From an uncultured Bacteroidia bacterium (GTDB lineage Bacteria; Bacteroidota; Bacteroidia; Bacteroidales; UBA932), in NCBI GenBank assembly GCA_902774145.1, contig CACYHC010000001.1:32272-96271 (forward strand): a DNA stretch of 64,000 nucleotides. Direction: 5' to 3'. Under the pieces are notes generated by a model, which was not told the DNA's origin, ran no database searches, and saw nothing but the letters and a program-made list of their open reading frames with translations. The position numbers were made by a program, and so were the translations under genes. This document shows, one piece after another, positions 33,601-42,751 of this stretch; the stretch's first letter is position 1, and the number at the start of each line of letters is the position of its first letter.

Positions 33601-35314
33601 ACCAGTCCTTGGTATTCAACATAATCTGGTCCAGTTCCTTTCCCGGAGGAATCATCGGGAAGACCATACTCTCCTCCCGCACGTGCACATTGAGGATGCA
33701 GGGGGCGTCGTCCGCCAGCATCCGGGCAATCGCGGGCGCAAGCTCCTCGCGCGACTCCACATTCTCGCAGCGAATGCCGTACGCGGAGGCCAGCACCGCA
33801 AAATCGGGATTCAGCAGACGCGTACAGGAATAGCGGGAGCCGAAGAAAAGTTCCTGCCACATCCGCACGTTGCCCAGCCAGTTGTTATTGAGCAGCACGA
33901 TTTTCACGCCGACCTTCTCCTGCATGATCGTGCCCAGTTCCTGCACCGTCATCTGGATGCCGCCGTCGCCCACGAACAGGCAGACGGTCCGCTCCGGGGC
34001 GGCGATTTTTGCGCCGATAGCGGCGGGAAGGCCGAAGCCCATCGTCCCGAGGCCGCCGGAGGAAATGAAACTGCGCGTCCGGTCAAAGCGCGAATAGCGC
34101 GCCGCCAGCATCTGGTTCTGGCCCACGTCGGTGACAATGACGGCATCGCCGTTCGTCGCCTGTGCCACCGCGGCAATCACTTCGCCGGGGTTCACCGGAC
34201 CGTCGGCGGGCGCGATTTCCGGCGTGCAGACGCACTTGCGCTCCACCGCGTCGCAGGCTTCGTTGCGATGTTCCCACGCGCTGCGCTCGCGTTTTTCAAG
34301 CAGCGGGGTCAGGCGCGCAAGGACCTGCTTCGCATCGCCGATAATGCCCAGATCGACGGGAATGTTCTTGCCGATTTCGGAAGCATCGATGTCGATATGG
34401 ATGATTTTCGCCTGTGCGGCGTATTTTTCGAGTTTGCCGGTCACGCGGTCGTCGAAGCGCATCCCCACCGCGACGAGCAGGTCGCATTCGCAGGTCATGA
34501 TGTTCGAAGCGATGCTGCCGTGCATCCCCAGCATTCCCTTGAAATGCGGGTTGTCCGAAGGCAGCGCGCTCAGGCCGAGCAGGGTGCTCCCCGCGGGGAT
34601 GTCGCCCTTGTCCAGGAATTCACCGAGTTCTTTTTCCGCCCCGGAAAGCAGGATGCCCTGGCCGTAGACCACGAAGGGGCGCTCGGCGGCATTGATCATC
34701 GCCGCGGCCTTTTCAATGTCCGCCTGCGGGACCTCCGGATCGGGCACATAACTGCGGATAAAGTCGCAATGGCAGGGTTCGAACTCGGCCAGACCGATCT
34801 GTGCATCGCGCGTGAAGTCCAGCACCACGGGGCCCGGACGGCCGCTGGCGGCGATGTAGAAGGCGCGCGAAACGGCCCAGGCCACATCTTCCGCCCGACG
34901 AATCTGGTAACTCCATTTGGTAATCGGCGTGGTCATGCCGATGAGGTCCGTCTCCTGGAAGGCGTCGGTGCCCAGCAGGCCGGAGGTGACCTGGCCCGCG
35001 ACCACCACCACCGGGGTGGAGTCGATCATCGCATCCGCGACACCGGTAATCACGTTCGTAGCGCCGGGGCCGGAGGTGACCACCACGAAGCCGGGTTTGC
35101 CCTTGACGCGGGCATAGCCCTGGGCGGCGTGAATCGCCCCCTGTTCGTGGCGCACCAGCACGTGGTGCAGCCGGTCCAGATAGCCGTACAACTTATCGTA
35201 AACGGGCATAATCGCGCCGCCGGGATAACCGAAGACGGTCTCCACGCCCTGCACGAGCAATTGTTCGAGGAGGATTTCCCCGCCGCTGATGGTCTTTCCT
35301 TTCTTGTCTTCCAT
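33584..35314 (-). CDS. ilvB: Acetolactate synthase large (catalytic) subunit
   Basis: 576 residues with three domains. The N-terminal pyrimidine domain has ETVFGYPGGAIMPVYD and the catalytic-glutamate region RHEQGAIHAAQGYAR. A central FAD-type domain follows. The C-terminal diphosphate domain has the GDGGIQM motif and ends its motif at NNNWLGN. It makes acetolactate from two pyruvates, or acetohydroxybutyrate from pyruvate and 2-ketobutyrate. It lies three bases after ilvD and overlaps ilvN by 17. Confidence 0.97.
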   Translation of the reverse strand: MEDKKGKTISGGEILLEQLLVQGVETVFGYPGGAIMPVYDKLYGYLDRLHHVLVRHEQGAIHAAQGYARVKGKPGFVVVTSGPGATNVITGVADAMIDSTPVVVVAGQVTSGLLGTDAFQETDLIGMTTPITKWSYQIRRAEDVAWAVSRAFYIAASGRPGPVVLDFTRDAQIGLAEFEPCHCDFIRSYVPDPEVPQADIEKAAAMINAAERPFVVYGQGILLSGAEKELGEFLDKGDIPAGSTLLGLSALPSDNPHFKGMLGMHGSIASNIMTCECDLLVAVGMRFDDRVTGKLEKYAAQAKIIHIDIDASEIGKNIPVDLGIIGDAKQVLARLTPLLEKRERSAWEHRNEACDAVERKCVCTPEIAPADGPVNPGEVIAAVAQATNGDAVIVTDVGQNQMLAARYSRFDRTRSFISSGGLGTMGFGLPAAIGAKIAAPERTVCLFVGDGGIQMTVQELGTIMQEKVGVKIVLLNNNWLGNVRMWQELFFGSRYSCTRLLNPDFAVLASAYGIRCENVESREELAPAIARMLADDAPCILNVHVREESMVFPMIPPGKELDQIMLNTKDWYDYGK

Positions 35315-35317
35315 GGC

Positions 35318-37150
35318 TTAATCTTCGGGAACGATACGACGGGCGCCCTTGTCGGCGCTGCTGACCATCGAGGCATAAGCCCTGAGGCTCGCGGAAACGC
35401 TGCGCTGCCGCTTCGGCGCGGTAAACGCCTTGCCTCCGCGGGCGAGTTCTTCGCTGCGGCGCTGGGCGAGCTGCTCGTCGCTGAGCTTTACGCTGATGCT
35501 GCGCGAAGGAATGTCGATGGTGATGATGTCCCCGTCGCGCACCAGGCCGATGTTGCCGCCGGCCGCCGCTTCGGGGGAAATGTGTCCGATGCTCAGGCCG
35601 GAGGTGCCGCCGCTGAAGCGTCCGTCAGTAATCAGTGCGCAGGCCTTTCCGAGGTGCATCGACTTGATGTACGAAGTCGGATAGAGCATTTCCTGCATCC
35701 CGGGACCGCCTTTCGGGCCTTCGTGGGTAATCACCACGCAGTCGCCGGCCTTCACCGCTCCGCCGAGGATGCCGTCGCAGGCCGCTTCCTGGGAATCGAA
35801 GACCTTTGCGGGACCTTCGAAATGCCAGAGCGACTCGTCCACGCCCGCCGTCTTGATGACGCAGCCGTCGAGGGCGATATTGCCGAAGAGCACGCCGAGG
35901 CCGCCGTCGCGGGTGTAAGCGTGCGCGAGGTCGCGGATGCAGCCTTCGGCACGGTCGGTATCGAGGGTATCCCAGTATTTTTCCTGCGAAGCCATTTCCG
36001 TGGTGCGCACGCCGCCGGGGGCGCTGCGATACAGGCGGAGGGCTTCCTCGCCGAGGGCCTGGCCCGTAATGTCGTATCCGGCGATGGCCTGAGAGAGCGT
36101 CATCCCGTCCACACGGGGCGCGCCGCCGTCCACCAGGCCGCCTTTCAGGAGTTCGTTCATGATGCCCAGCACGCCGCCGGCACGGCCCACGTCCTGGATA
36201 TGGTATTTCTGCGTATTGGGCGCCACCTTGCAGATGCAGGGCACCTTGCGGGACAACGCGTCGATGTCCGCCATCTTGAAGTCGGCACCGGCCTCCCCCG
36301 CTACGGCGAGCAGATGCAGCACCGTGTTGGTGGAACCGCCCATCGCAATATCGAGGGTCATCGCGTTCAGGAAGGCCTGGCGCGTGGCAATACTGCGCGG
36401 GAGCACGGAGGCATCGTCCTGCTCATAGTATTTCTTTGCGTTTTCCACAATCTGCCGCGCGGCTTTCAGCAGCAGCTCCTTGCGCAGGATGTGCGTCGCG
36501 AGCACCGTACCGTTGCCAGGCAGCGCGAGACCGATTGCTTCGGTCAGGCAGTTCATCGAATTGGCGGTAAACATGCCGGAGCAGCTGCCGCAGGTGGGGC
36601 AGGCGCAAGCCTCGATGGCCGCGACCTTGTCATCCCCTACGGTCGGGTCGGCGGACTGCACCATCGCGTCGATGAGGTCGAGCCGCGCGGCGCCCAGTTC
36701 GCCGGCTTCCATCGGGCCGCCGGAAACGAAAATCGTCGGGATGTTCAGGCGCATCGCCGCAATGAGCATCCCCGGGGTAATCTTGTCGCAGTTGCTGATG
36801 CAGACGAGTGCATCGGCCTTGTGGGCGTTCACCATGTACTCGACGCTGTCGGCGATAATGTCGCGCGAGGGCAGCGAATAGAGCATCCCGTCGTGTCCCA
36901 TCGCGATGCCGTCATCGACGGCGATGGTGTCGAATTCCGCTGCGAAACAGCCCAGGCGCTCGATTTCCGCCTTGACAATCTGGGCCGCATCGTGCAGATG
37001 CACGTGGCCCGGGACAAACTGGGTAAAGGAGTTGGCGATGGCAATCACGGGCTTGCCGAACTGGGAACGCTTCATCCCGTTCGCGAGCCAGAGCGCACGC
37101 GCGCCCGCCATACGCCGGCCCTCAAAGGTCACACTACTACGTAAATTCAT
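35318..37150 (-). CDS. ilvD: Dihydroxy-acid dehydratase
   Basis: 610 residues from ATG at 37150 ([16 protein letters not shown]), the usual family start; an upstream in-frame ATG adds 17 unrelated residues. Iron-sulfur cysteines are C121 in [10 protein letters not shown] and C190 in [11 protein letters not shown], with [11 protein letters not shown]-type segments further on. It dehydrates the dihydroxy acids to keto-acids, the penultimate step for Val and Ile. It is the first gene of the ilv-leu operon and diverges from the DUF4421 gene. Confidence 0.97.
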   Translation of the reverse strand: MNLRSSVTFEGRRMAGARALWLANGMKRSQFGKPVIAIANSFTQFVPGHVHLHDAAQIVKAEIERLGCFAAEFDTIAVDDGIAMGHDGMLYSLPSRDIIADSVEYMVNAHKADALVCISNCDKITPGMLIAAMRLNIPTIFVSGGPMEAGELGAARLDLIDAMVQSADPTVGDDKVAAIEACACPTCGSCSGMFTANSMNCLTEAIGLALPGNGTVLATHILRKELLLKAARQIVENAKKYYEQDDASVLPRSIATRQAFLNAMTLDIAMGGSTNTVLHLLAVAGEAGADFKMADIDALSRKVPCICKVAPNTQKYHIQDVGRAGGVLGIMNELLKGGLVDGGAPRVDGMTLSQAIAGYDITGQALGEEALRLYRSAPGGVRTTEMASQEKYWDTLDTDRAEGCIRDLAHAYTRDGGLGVLFGNIALDGCVIKTAGVDESLWHFEGPAKVFDSQEAACDGILGGAVKAGDCVVITHEGPKGGPGMQEMLYPTSYIKSMHLGKACALITDGRFSGGTSGLSIGHISPEAAAGGNIGLVRDGDIITIDIPSRSISVKLSDEQLAQRRSEELARGGKAFTAPKRQRSVSASLRAYASMVSSADKGARRIVPED

Positions 37151-37210
37151 AGCTTCTAACAAATCAAACTTCAAATTTGGCAAAATTTCCCGAAATCTCA
37201 AAATTTGGCG

Positions 37211-37218
37211 TATATTTG
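37211..37218 (+). promoter_or_regulatory. TATATTTG promoter box
   Basis: Exact TAnnTTTG match 12 bases before the DUF4421 start, implying a very short 5' leader. The surrounding region repeats AAATTTGGC twice (near 37173 and 37201), which could be a regulator site for the divergent ilvD promoter. Confidence 0.6.
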
Positions 37219-37230
37219 TCGGGAAAGCCT

Positions 37231-38211
37231 ATGGAAAAACGGATGCTCATTGCGCTGGCCGCATTTTTTGCGCTGTGTTCCCTTCCCGCCGCCGGGAAAG
37301 TGGATACCGCCTATGTCGCAAAGCTTCCCGCCTGTTGGAAAATCAAGTTGTCCGGCAATTGCTCCGGGGTCTTTTTCGATGCATACAACAGCACGCTGGT
37401 GGAACCGGTCAACGTGGACCTGGAAAGCGACCTGCGCACCAAAGTCGCCCTGGGCTTCGGCTATGGCGGCCTGATGCTCAATATCGGCTTCAATCCCGCT
37501 TCTTTCGCCAAAAACCAGACGGACATCGAACTCAGCCTGTCGTGCTATCGCAATACCTTCGGCTTCGACCTGAACTACCGCCACAGCAAAACGCTGCACG
37601 GTACCATCAGCGCCCCGCCGGGCTTTCACGCCGATGTGCAGAAAGGCAACGCCACCCACCAGATCCTGCAGGGTGGCATGTACTACGCCGTCAACCACAA
37701 GCGCTTTTCCTATCCGGCCGCCTTCAAACAGACCTTCCTCCAGAAAAAGAGCGCCGGCAGCCTGCTGGTGGGCCTCTCCGGCACCTGGCAGCGCATCCGC
37801 GTCGGCGAGATTGAACACGTCACCCGGGAAGCGATGCGCTTCAGTACGGTGGATATTGCCCTGGGATGCGGTTACGGGTACAATTTTGCGATTACCGAAC
37901 GCCTGCTGTTTCACCTTTCGGTGATGCCGGCAATGGTTTTCGGCGTAGGCAGGAAATGTTCTTTCAATTACCGGGAACAGGCCTTCCGCTACCGCTTCCC
38001 GGAGGGGGCGGTAACGGCGAAATCGGCGCTGGTATGGCATGTAGGACGCTTCTCGATGGGCCTGTCGGCGGACTACCGCTACCTCTACACGGGGCGGCGG
38101 GAAGAGCTGTGCATCACCAGCCAGATCTGGAACGCGAACGCCTTTGTCGACGTCCGGTTCGGAAAGAAAGGCAAGCTGCCCCCGCTGCGCAAAAAGTATA
38201 TTTCCTACTGA
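37231..38211 (+). CDS. DUF4421-like outer-membrane protein
   Basis: 326 residues from ATG at 37231 (MEKRMLIALAAFFALCSLPAAG, a signal peptide); the longer open frame upstream lacks a signal. The mature protein has amphipathic beta strands with aromatic girdles (LGFGYGGLMLNIGFNP, DLNYRHSKTLHG, GLSADYRYLYTG) and ends KLPPLRKKYISY. The layout matches the Bacteroidales DUF4421 barrel family, of unknown function. It stands alone between ilvD and the STAS gene. Confidence 0.72.
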   Translation: MEKRMLIALAAFFALCSLPAAGKVDTAYVAKLPACWKIKLSGNCSGVFFDAYNSTLVEPVNVDLESDLRTKVALGFGYGGLMLNIGFNPASFAKNQTDIELSLSCYRNTFGFDLNYRHSKTLHGTISAPPGFHADVQKGNATHQILQGGMYYAVNHKRFSYPAAFKQTFLQKKSAGSLLVGLSGTWQRIRVGEIEHVTREAMRFSTVDIALGCGYGYNFAITERLLFHLSVMPAMVFGVGRKCSFNYREQAFRYRFPEGAVTAKSALVWHVGRFSMGLSADYRYLYTGRREELCITSQIWNANAFVDVRFGKKGKLPPLRKKYISY

Positions 38212-38271
38212 TTTAGGATTTTTCTGCAATTATTGCTAATTTCGTCGCTGAAAAATCGTTTGTACCCGACT

Positions 38272-38574
38272 ATGAACACGACCATCACCAAAGAAGACGG
38301 CTTCGTCCGCGTTGCCTTGCAGGGAGAACTGGATACACAGGCCTGTGCCCGCTTTCAGGAAGATATCGCCGGTCTGATGACCGCCCCGCCCGCAGAAGTG
38401 GAACTCGACCTTTCCGAGCTGGAATACATCGCCTCGATGGGCATCCGCATTTTCATTTCCCTGCTCAAGGCCGTCGTTGCGGCCGGAGGCAGCCTGAAGG
38501 CCACCCATCCCTCTCCCGCCATCCGCGAAATCTTCGACATGACGGGCCTGAGCAGCAGCTTCTTTAAAGATTAA
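38272..38574 (+). CDS. STAS-domain protein (anti-sigma antagonist type)
   Basis: 100 residues from ATG at 38272. The STAS pattern is clear: ALQGELDTQACARFQEDI, then VELDLSELEYIASMGIRIFISLLKAV, where Ser of IASMG is the position usually phosphorylated in SpoIIAA-type antagonists. It would bind a serine kinase/anti-sigma partner, but none is encoded nearby. TAATTTCG at 38237-38244 could be a weak promoter box. It is convergent with the Na/Pi transporter, overlapping by four bases. Confidence 0.88.
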   Translation: MNTTITKEDGFVRVALQGELDTQACARFQEDIAGLMTAPPAEVELDLSELEYIASMGIRIFISLLKAVVAAGGSLKATHPSPAIREIFDMTGLSSSFFKD

Positions 38575-40250
38575 GCGATTTTAATCACCCCCAGACGGGC
38601 CTCGGCGACATTCAGGACATAGTCGCCGGTTTTTTCGCATTCCCCGATCAGGTCAGAGAATACGGTACCGATATCGTAGCCGTAGACGTGGTTGTCCATG
38701 CTCACGATATTGTACTGTTTCAAGGTGTTGCGGCAGGTATTGATGCGTAGTTCCACCTCCTGGGACAGGGAGATGTCGTAGTCTTCCTTGCGGCCGGACA
38801 GCATCGCGTTCATCCGCGACAGGGCCTCGTCCACCAGGGCGAACATTTCCTGCTTACCCTTCTCCAGTTCCTCCGTAAAGACAATCTTGTTGTCCATCTT
38901 GCGCTTCAGGATGCGAGCCAGGTTGAAACAGCTGTCGCCCACGGACTCCAACTCACTGATCTGGCGAAGCATGGAGCGGATTTTCTGCTTGGTGTCATCG
39001 GACAGGTGGGCATCGCCCACATCGCCCAGGTAGCGGCCGATTTCGTGTTCCATCCGGTCGCTCATATCCTCCCCCTTCTTGATGCGCTCGAAGAGTTTGT
39101 CGAAGGCCTGTTCGTCCTTCGTTTCATAGAGTTCTCCCACCAGGCCGAAGAGCCACTGCATCTTGAGGCCGAAGGCCACGATTTCCTTCTGCGCCTGGAA
39201 GACGGAAAGCTCCGGCGTCTTCATCAGACCGCCGCGGATGTACTGCAGGCGGAATTCCTCTTCCTCGTCACTCTTGCGGGGCTTGACCAGCGCGCAGACC
39301 AGTTTTTCAATCTGCGGAATGAACCAGATGAGCACCGCGGTATTGATGACATTGAAGCAGGAATGGAAGGTGGCCAGCGCAAAGGACAGCTGGGTAGGGC
39401 TCTGCTCGCCCGCATCCGGGTCCATGCCCACGATGCCGCAGACCATGCGCACGAAGGGGAAAAACAGAATCAGCACCCAGATAACGCCGAACACGTTGAA
39501 GAGCAGGTGCGCCATAGCCGTGCGGCGGGCCTGTGTGTTGGCGCTCATCGCCGCGAGATTGGCCGTGACGGTGGTACCGATGTTTTCACCCATCACCAGC
39601 GCAATACCCTGATAAATGGTAATGGCCCCGGTGGCGCAGAGCACCATCGTGATGGCCATCAGCGCCGCGGAACTCTGCACGAGCGCCGTCAGGATGGTAC
39701 CGATCAGCAGGAACAGCAAAATGGTGCCGTAATTCGTGGGAAAACTGGCAAAAAAGGCGACGACGGCAGGTTTGCTCGCCAGGTCCATCTCGATGCCCGC
39801 CTGCTTGAGCATCCCCAGCGCAAAGAGCAGGAAGCTCAGACCGAAGAGGAAATCGCCGATATACCGGTGCTTGCCCATCTGAATCAGCACGATGCCGATG
39901 AAGAACGCGGGCCAGACGACGCTGATAATATTAAAGGAAAAGCCCGCCGACATGATCCAGGCGCTGAGGGTCGTACCGATATTCGCGCCCATAATGACGG
40001 AAATCGCCTGACTGAGCGTCAGGAGGGCCGCATTCACGAAGGACACCGTCATAACGGTGGTAGCGGCGGAGGACTGTACGGCGACGGTGACAAGCGCACC
40101 GGTCGCGACACCGGAAAAACGGTTGGTGGTCATTGCGCCCAGCAGGTGTCGGAGCTGCGGACCCGCCATTTTCTGCAGGGCCTCGCTCATCACCTTCATT
40201 CCGTAAATCAGCAGGGCGATGGAGCCAAGAAGCTTCAGGATGATCGTCAT
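38571..40250 (-). CDS. Na/Pi cotransporter family protein with PhoU-like tail
   Basis: 559 residues from ATG at 40250 (MTIILKLLGSIALLIYGMKVM). Two inverted transport repeats carry the QSSAATT motif (near residue 58) and QSSAALMAI (near residue 196), the Na+/phosphate signature of the NptA/YjbB group. The helical C-terminal 200 residues resemble PhoU (VGDSCFNLARI, MLSGRKEDYD). It likely moves phosphate across the inner membrane with Na+. It diverges from the uronate SDR gene across 85 bases holding back-to-back promoters. Confidence 0.93.
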   Translation of the reverse strand: MTIILKLLGSIALLIYGMKVMSEALQKMAGPQLRHLLGAMTTNRFSGVATGALVTVAVQSSAATTVMTVSFVNAALLTLSQAISVIMGANIGTTLSAWIMSAGFSFNIISVVWPAFFIGIVLIQMGKHRYIGDFLFGLSFLLFALGMLKQAGIEMDLASKPAVVAFFASFPTNYGTILLFLLIGTILTALVQSSAALMAITMVLCATGAITIYQGIALVMGENIGTTVTANLAAMSANTQARRTAMAHLLFNVFGVIWVLILFFPFVRMVCGIVGMDPDAGEQSPTQLSFALATFHSCFNVINTAVLIWFIPQIEKLVCALVKPRKSDEEEEFRLQYIRGGLMKTPELSVFQAQKEIVAFGLKMQWLFGLVGELYETKDEQAFDKLFERIKKGEDMSDRMEHEIGRYLGDVGDAHLSDDTKQKIRSMLRQISELESVGDSCFNLARILKRKMDNKIVFTEELEKGKQEMFALVDEALSRMNAMLSGRKEDYDISLSQEVELRINTCRNTLKQYNIVSMDNHVYGYDIGTVFSDLIGECEKTGDYVLNVAEARLGVIKIA

Positions 40251-40266
40251 ATTGTAAAAATCGTTG

Positions 40267-40274
40267 CAAATGTA
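40267..40274 (-). promoter_or_regulatory. TACATTTG promoter box, minus strand
   Basis: Exact TAnnTTTG box read on the minus strand, 17 bases before the Na/Pi transporter start. Confidence 0.6.
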
Positions 40275-40298
40275 CAACAATTCTCTGAAAAAATCGCT

Positions 40299-40306
40299 TA
40301 TCTTTG
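40299..40306 (+). promoter_or_regulatory. TATCTTTG promoter box, plus strand
   Basis: Exact TAnnTTTG box 30 bases before the SDR-kduI operon. Together with 40267-40274 it gives the same divergent pair of boxes seen at 18427-18471. Confidence 0.65.
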
Positions 40307-40335
40307 CATATCGAACAAACTTAAACTTTTCTTAT

Positions 40336-41139
40336 ATGACCAATCCATTCTCTCTCGAAGGCAAGAATGCCTGGATTACCGGCGCTTCCTACGGCATCGG
40401 TTTCAACATCGCCAAAGCGTTCGTCGCCGCCGGCATCAAGAACATCATCTTCAACGACATCAACGAAGCGGCCCTGGAGCGCGGCCTGAACAACTATGCC
40501 GAGGCCGGCATCAAGAACGTGAAGGGTTATGTCTGCGACGTGACCAACGAAACGGTCGTCAAGGAGACCGTGGAGAAGATTCACGCGGAAGTCGGACAGA
40601 TCGACATTCTGGTGAACAACGCCGGCATCATCAAGCGCATCCCCATGCACGAGATGGAGCGCCGCGAGTTCCAGCAAGTGATTGACGTGGACCTGGTGGC
40701 CCCGTTCATCGTGTCCAGCGCCGTCCTTCCCGAGATGATGGAGCGCCGCGAGGGCAAGATCATCAACATCTGCTCGATGATGAGCGAACTCGGCCGCGAG
40801 ACCGTTTCCGCCTACGCCGCCGCCAAGGGAGGCCTCAAGATGCTCACCCGCAACATCTGCTCCGAGTACGGCCAGTACAACATCCAGTGCAACGGCATCG
40901 GCCCCGGCTATATCGCCACGCCGCAGACCGCTCCCCTGCGTGAAAAGCAGCCCGACGGCAGCCGCCACCCCTTCGATTCCTTCATCTGCGCGAAGACCCC
41001 GGCGGGCCGCTGGCTCGAACCGGAAGAACTCGGCGGACCGGCCGTCTTCCTCGCCTCCCACGCTTCGGATGCAGTGAACGGGCACATCCTGTACGTCGAC
41101 GGCGGTATCCTCGCCTACATCGGAAAACAGCCGCAATAA
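40336..41139 (+). CDS. SDR oxidoreductase, gluconate 5-dehydrogenase / KduD-like
   Basis: 267 residues. The NAD(P) motif is TGASYGIG (15-22), NNAG follows at 94-97, and the catalytic triad is Ser147, Tyr160 and Lys164 (YAAAK). C-terminal LASHASDAVNGHILYVDGG is typical of the gluconate 5-dehydrogenase/2-deoxygluconate 3-dehydrogenase group. With kduI next, it should reduce the diketo sugar acid from unsaturated uronates. Bases 40395-40437 (residues 21-34) recur exactly, in inverted orientation, downstream of kduI. Confidence 0.9.
   Translation: MTNPFSLEGKNAWITGASYGIGFNIAKAFVAAGIKNIIFNDINEAALERGLNNYAEAGIKNVKGYVCDVTNETVVKETVEKIHAEVGQIDILVNNAGIIKRIPMHEMERREFQQVIDVDLVAPFIVSSAVLPEMMERREGKIINICSMMSELGRETVSAYAAAKGGLKMLTRNICSEYGQYNIQCNGIGPGYIATPQTAPLREKQPDGSRHPFDSFICAKTPAGRWLEPEELGGPAVFLASHASDAVNGHILYVDGGILAYIGKQPQ
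40395..40437 (+). repeat. Inverted repeat IR43, copy inside the SDR gene
   Basis: 43 bases, identical to the reverse complement of 42004-42046. It codes for IGFNIAKAFVAAGI in the SDR. The bases on both sides of the match differ between copies, so the boundaries are sharp. Confidence 0.97.
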
Positions 41140-41150
41140 ACTGATTGGAA

Positions 41151-41996
41151 ATGACTAAAATTAATTGCCAGGTAAGGCAGGCGTCAAGCAACATCGACGC
41201 GAAACATTACGACACCGCGCGGTTGCGCAGCGAATACCTCGTCGAGAACGTGATGGTTCCCGATGAAATCAATATGGTCTACTCGATGTTCGACCGCATC
41301 ATCGCGGGCGGCGCCGTTCCCGTGAAAGAGGAACTGGTGCTCAGCGCCCCGGATATCCTGCGGGCCGAATTCTTCACCGAGCGCCGCGAGGTCGGCATCA
41401 TCAATGTCGGCGGCACGGGCATCGTTAAAGTCGGCAACGACGAATACACCATCCCCTTCAAGGAGGCCCTTTACGTGGGCCGCGGCAAGCGCGACATCTC
41501 TTTCCGGAGCGTCGATCCCGCGAATCCCGCCAAGTTCTACTTCAACTCCGCCACCGCGCACCGCGACACGGGCGTGAAGCAGGTGTCCAGGAAAGACGCC
41601 GTGGTGATGCATCTCGGCAGCCTCGAAGAGAGCAACGAGCGCACCATCAACCGCCTGCTGGTCAAGGAGGTCGTTCCCTGCTGCCAGTTGCAGATGGGCA
41701 TGACGGAACTGGCGCCGGGCAGCACCTGGAATACGATGCCCGCCCACACGCACGACCGCCGTATGGAGGTGTATTTCTACTTCGACGTCCCCGAGGGCGC
41801 CGCGGTCTGCCACTTCATGGGCGAACCGCAGGAAACCCGCCACATCTGGATGCACAATGAACAGGCGGTAATTTCCCCGCAGTGGAGCATCCACGCCGCG
41901 TCGGCCACCCGCAATTACACCTTCATCTGGGGGATGTGCGGCGAGAACGACGACTACGGCGACATGGACGTCTGCAAGACGGAAGACCTGAAATAG
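41151..41996 (+). CDS. kduI: 5-Dehydro-4-deoxy-D-glucuronate isomerase
   Basis: 281 residues from ATG at 41151. This is the bicupin isomerase of pectin/uronate breakdown. Metal ligands are His199, His201 and Glu206 in HTHDRRMEVYFYF and a later His in WSIHAASATRNYTFIWG. It converts 5-keto-4-deoxyuronate to the 2,5-diketo acid reduced by the SDR encoded 11 bases upstream. An inverted copy of the SDR sequence begins seven bases after its stop. Confidence 0.95.
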   Translation: MTKINCQVRQASSNIDAKHYDTARLRSEYLVENVMVPDEINMVYSMFDRIIAGGAVPVKEELVLSAPDILRAEFFTERREVGIINVGGTGIVKVGNDEYTIPFKEALYVGRGKRDISFRSVDPANPAKFYFNSATAHRDTGVKQVSRKDAVVMHLGSLEESNERTINRLLVKEVVPCCQLQMGMTELAPGSTWNTMPAHTHDRRMEVYFYFDVPEGAAVCHFMGEPQETRHIWMHNEQAVISPQWSIHAASATRNYTFIWGMCGENDDYGDMDVCKTEDLK

Positions 41997-42003
41997 CTTG
42001 CTA

Positions 42004-42046
42004 GATGCCGGCGGCGACGAACGCTTTGGCGATGTTGAAACCGATG
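42004..42046 (-). repeat. Inverted repeat IR43, copy after kduI
   Basis: Exact reverse complement of 40395-40437. Read on the minus strand it keeps the SDR reading frame and is followed immediately by a TAG stop. It overlaps the probable start of the next gene. Confidence 0.97.
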
Positions 42047-42751
42047 ACGCTGTTCCGGCCGGCATATCTGCGGCGCGAGCCCTTTGTCGTGAATGAGGAG
42101 ACGATGCTCTCCCTCATCCGCGAGGCGGGACTGATTCCCTTCTTCGAGAACATCGTGCCCGGCTGGTCCGTCGAGGAACACACGCCCGCGGAGTATTTCC
42201 TTACCGACGAGCAGCTCGGCCCCTGGGACTGGAAAATCTACTGCGTGCAGAGCGGTGATATCGCCTACGGCAAATTCCTGCTGGGCGGAAAGGCAGCATT
42301 CGCGACCGCCGATGTGTACCGGGAGCTGATGAACTGGCGGCGGAGCCTGCCGAAATACCGCCCTGACGAGCGGCAACAGCAGATTCTGGATTTTATGGAA
42401 GAGCACGGTTCCGCCGGCATCCGCGACGTAAGGAACCTGCTCGGCATCAAGAAAGGCGCTGCCGACGCCCTCATGGCCGGCCTGCAGAGACAGACCCGCG
42501 TCGTGACCGGCGACATCACGCGCGTCTACCGCGGCGCGGACCTCCACTACAACGGCTGGCAGACCAGCAGTTTCTGCACGCCGGAAGCCCTTTTCGAAGA
42601 CGATGCGGACGCCTTCCCCTTCCCGGGCTGGAAGCCCCGAAGTATGAAATCCCAACTCTCCCCCGCCCAGTCCCGGGAATTCCTCGTGGAAACCATTCTC
42701 CGCCAGGCCCCCGGCACCCCTGTTAAGCTCATTGATAAAGTTTTAGGATGA
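42044..42751 (+). CDS. AlkZ-related winged-helix protein
   Basis: 235 residues from ATG at 42044 (MTLFRPAYLRREPFVVNEET). A longer frame opens at ATG 42005, but its extra 13 residues are only the antisense translation of the inverted repeat. The body (LIPFFENIVPGWSVEEHTP, DWKIYCVQSGDIAYGKFLLG) and a winged-helix segment (QQQILDFMEEHGSAGIRDVR) resemble the AlkZ-related family, relatives of interstrand-crosslink glycosylases without the full catalytic set. Assignment is from memory of the family layout. Its stop shares ATGA with the CDF gene. Confidence 0.65.
   Translation: MTLFRPAYLRREPFVVNEETMLSLIREAGLIPFFENIVPGWSVEEHTPAEYFLTDEQLGPWDWKIYCVQSGDIAYGKFLLGGKAAFATADVYRELMNWRRSLPKYRPDERQQQILDFMEEHGSAGIRDVRNLLGIKKGAADALMAGLQRQTRVVTGDITRVYRGADLHYNGWQTSSFCTPEALFEDDADAFPFPGWKPRSMKSQLSPAQSREFLVETILRQAPGTPVKLIDKVLG

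Noticed and set aside
33683-37144. A 1153-codon open frame on the plus strand, antisense to ilvB and ilvD
   Set aside because: Its product has the Arg/His/Gly-rich composition of antisense GC-rich codons and no domain pattern, while the minus strand encodes two textbook enzymes.
42005-42043. A 13-residue N-terminal extension of the AlkZ-related protein
   Set aside because: It is only the reverse translation of the inverted repeat and has no homology to the family; the ATG at 42044 is preferred, though use of the first ATG cannot be excluded.
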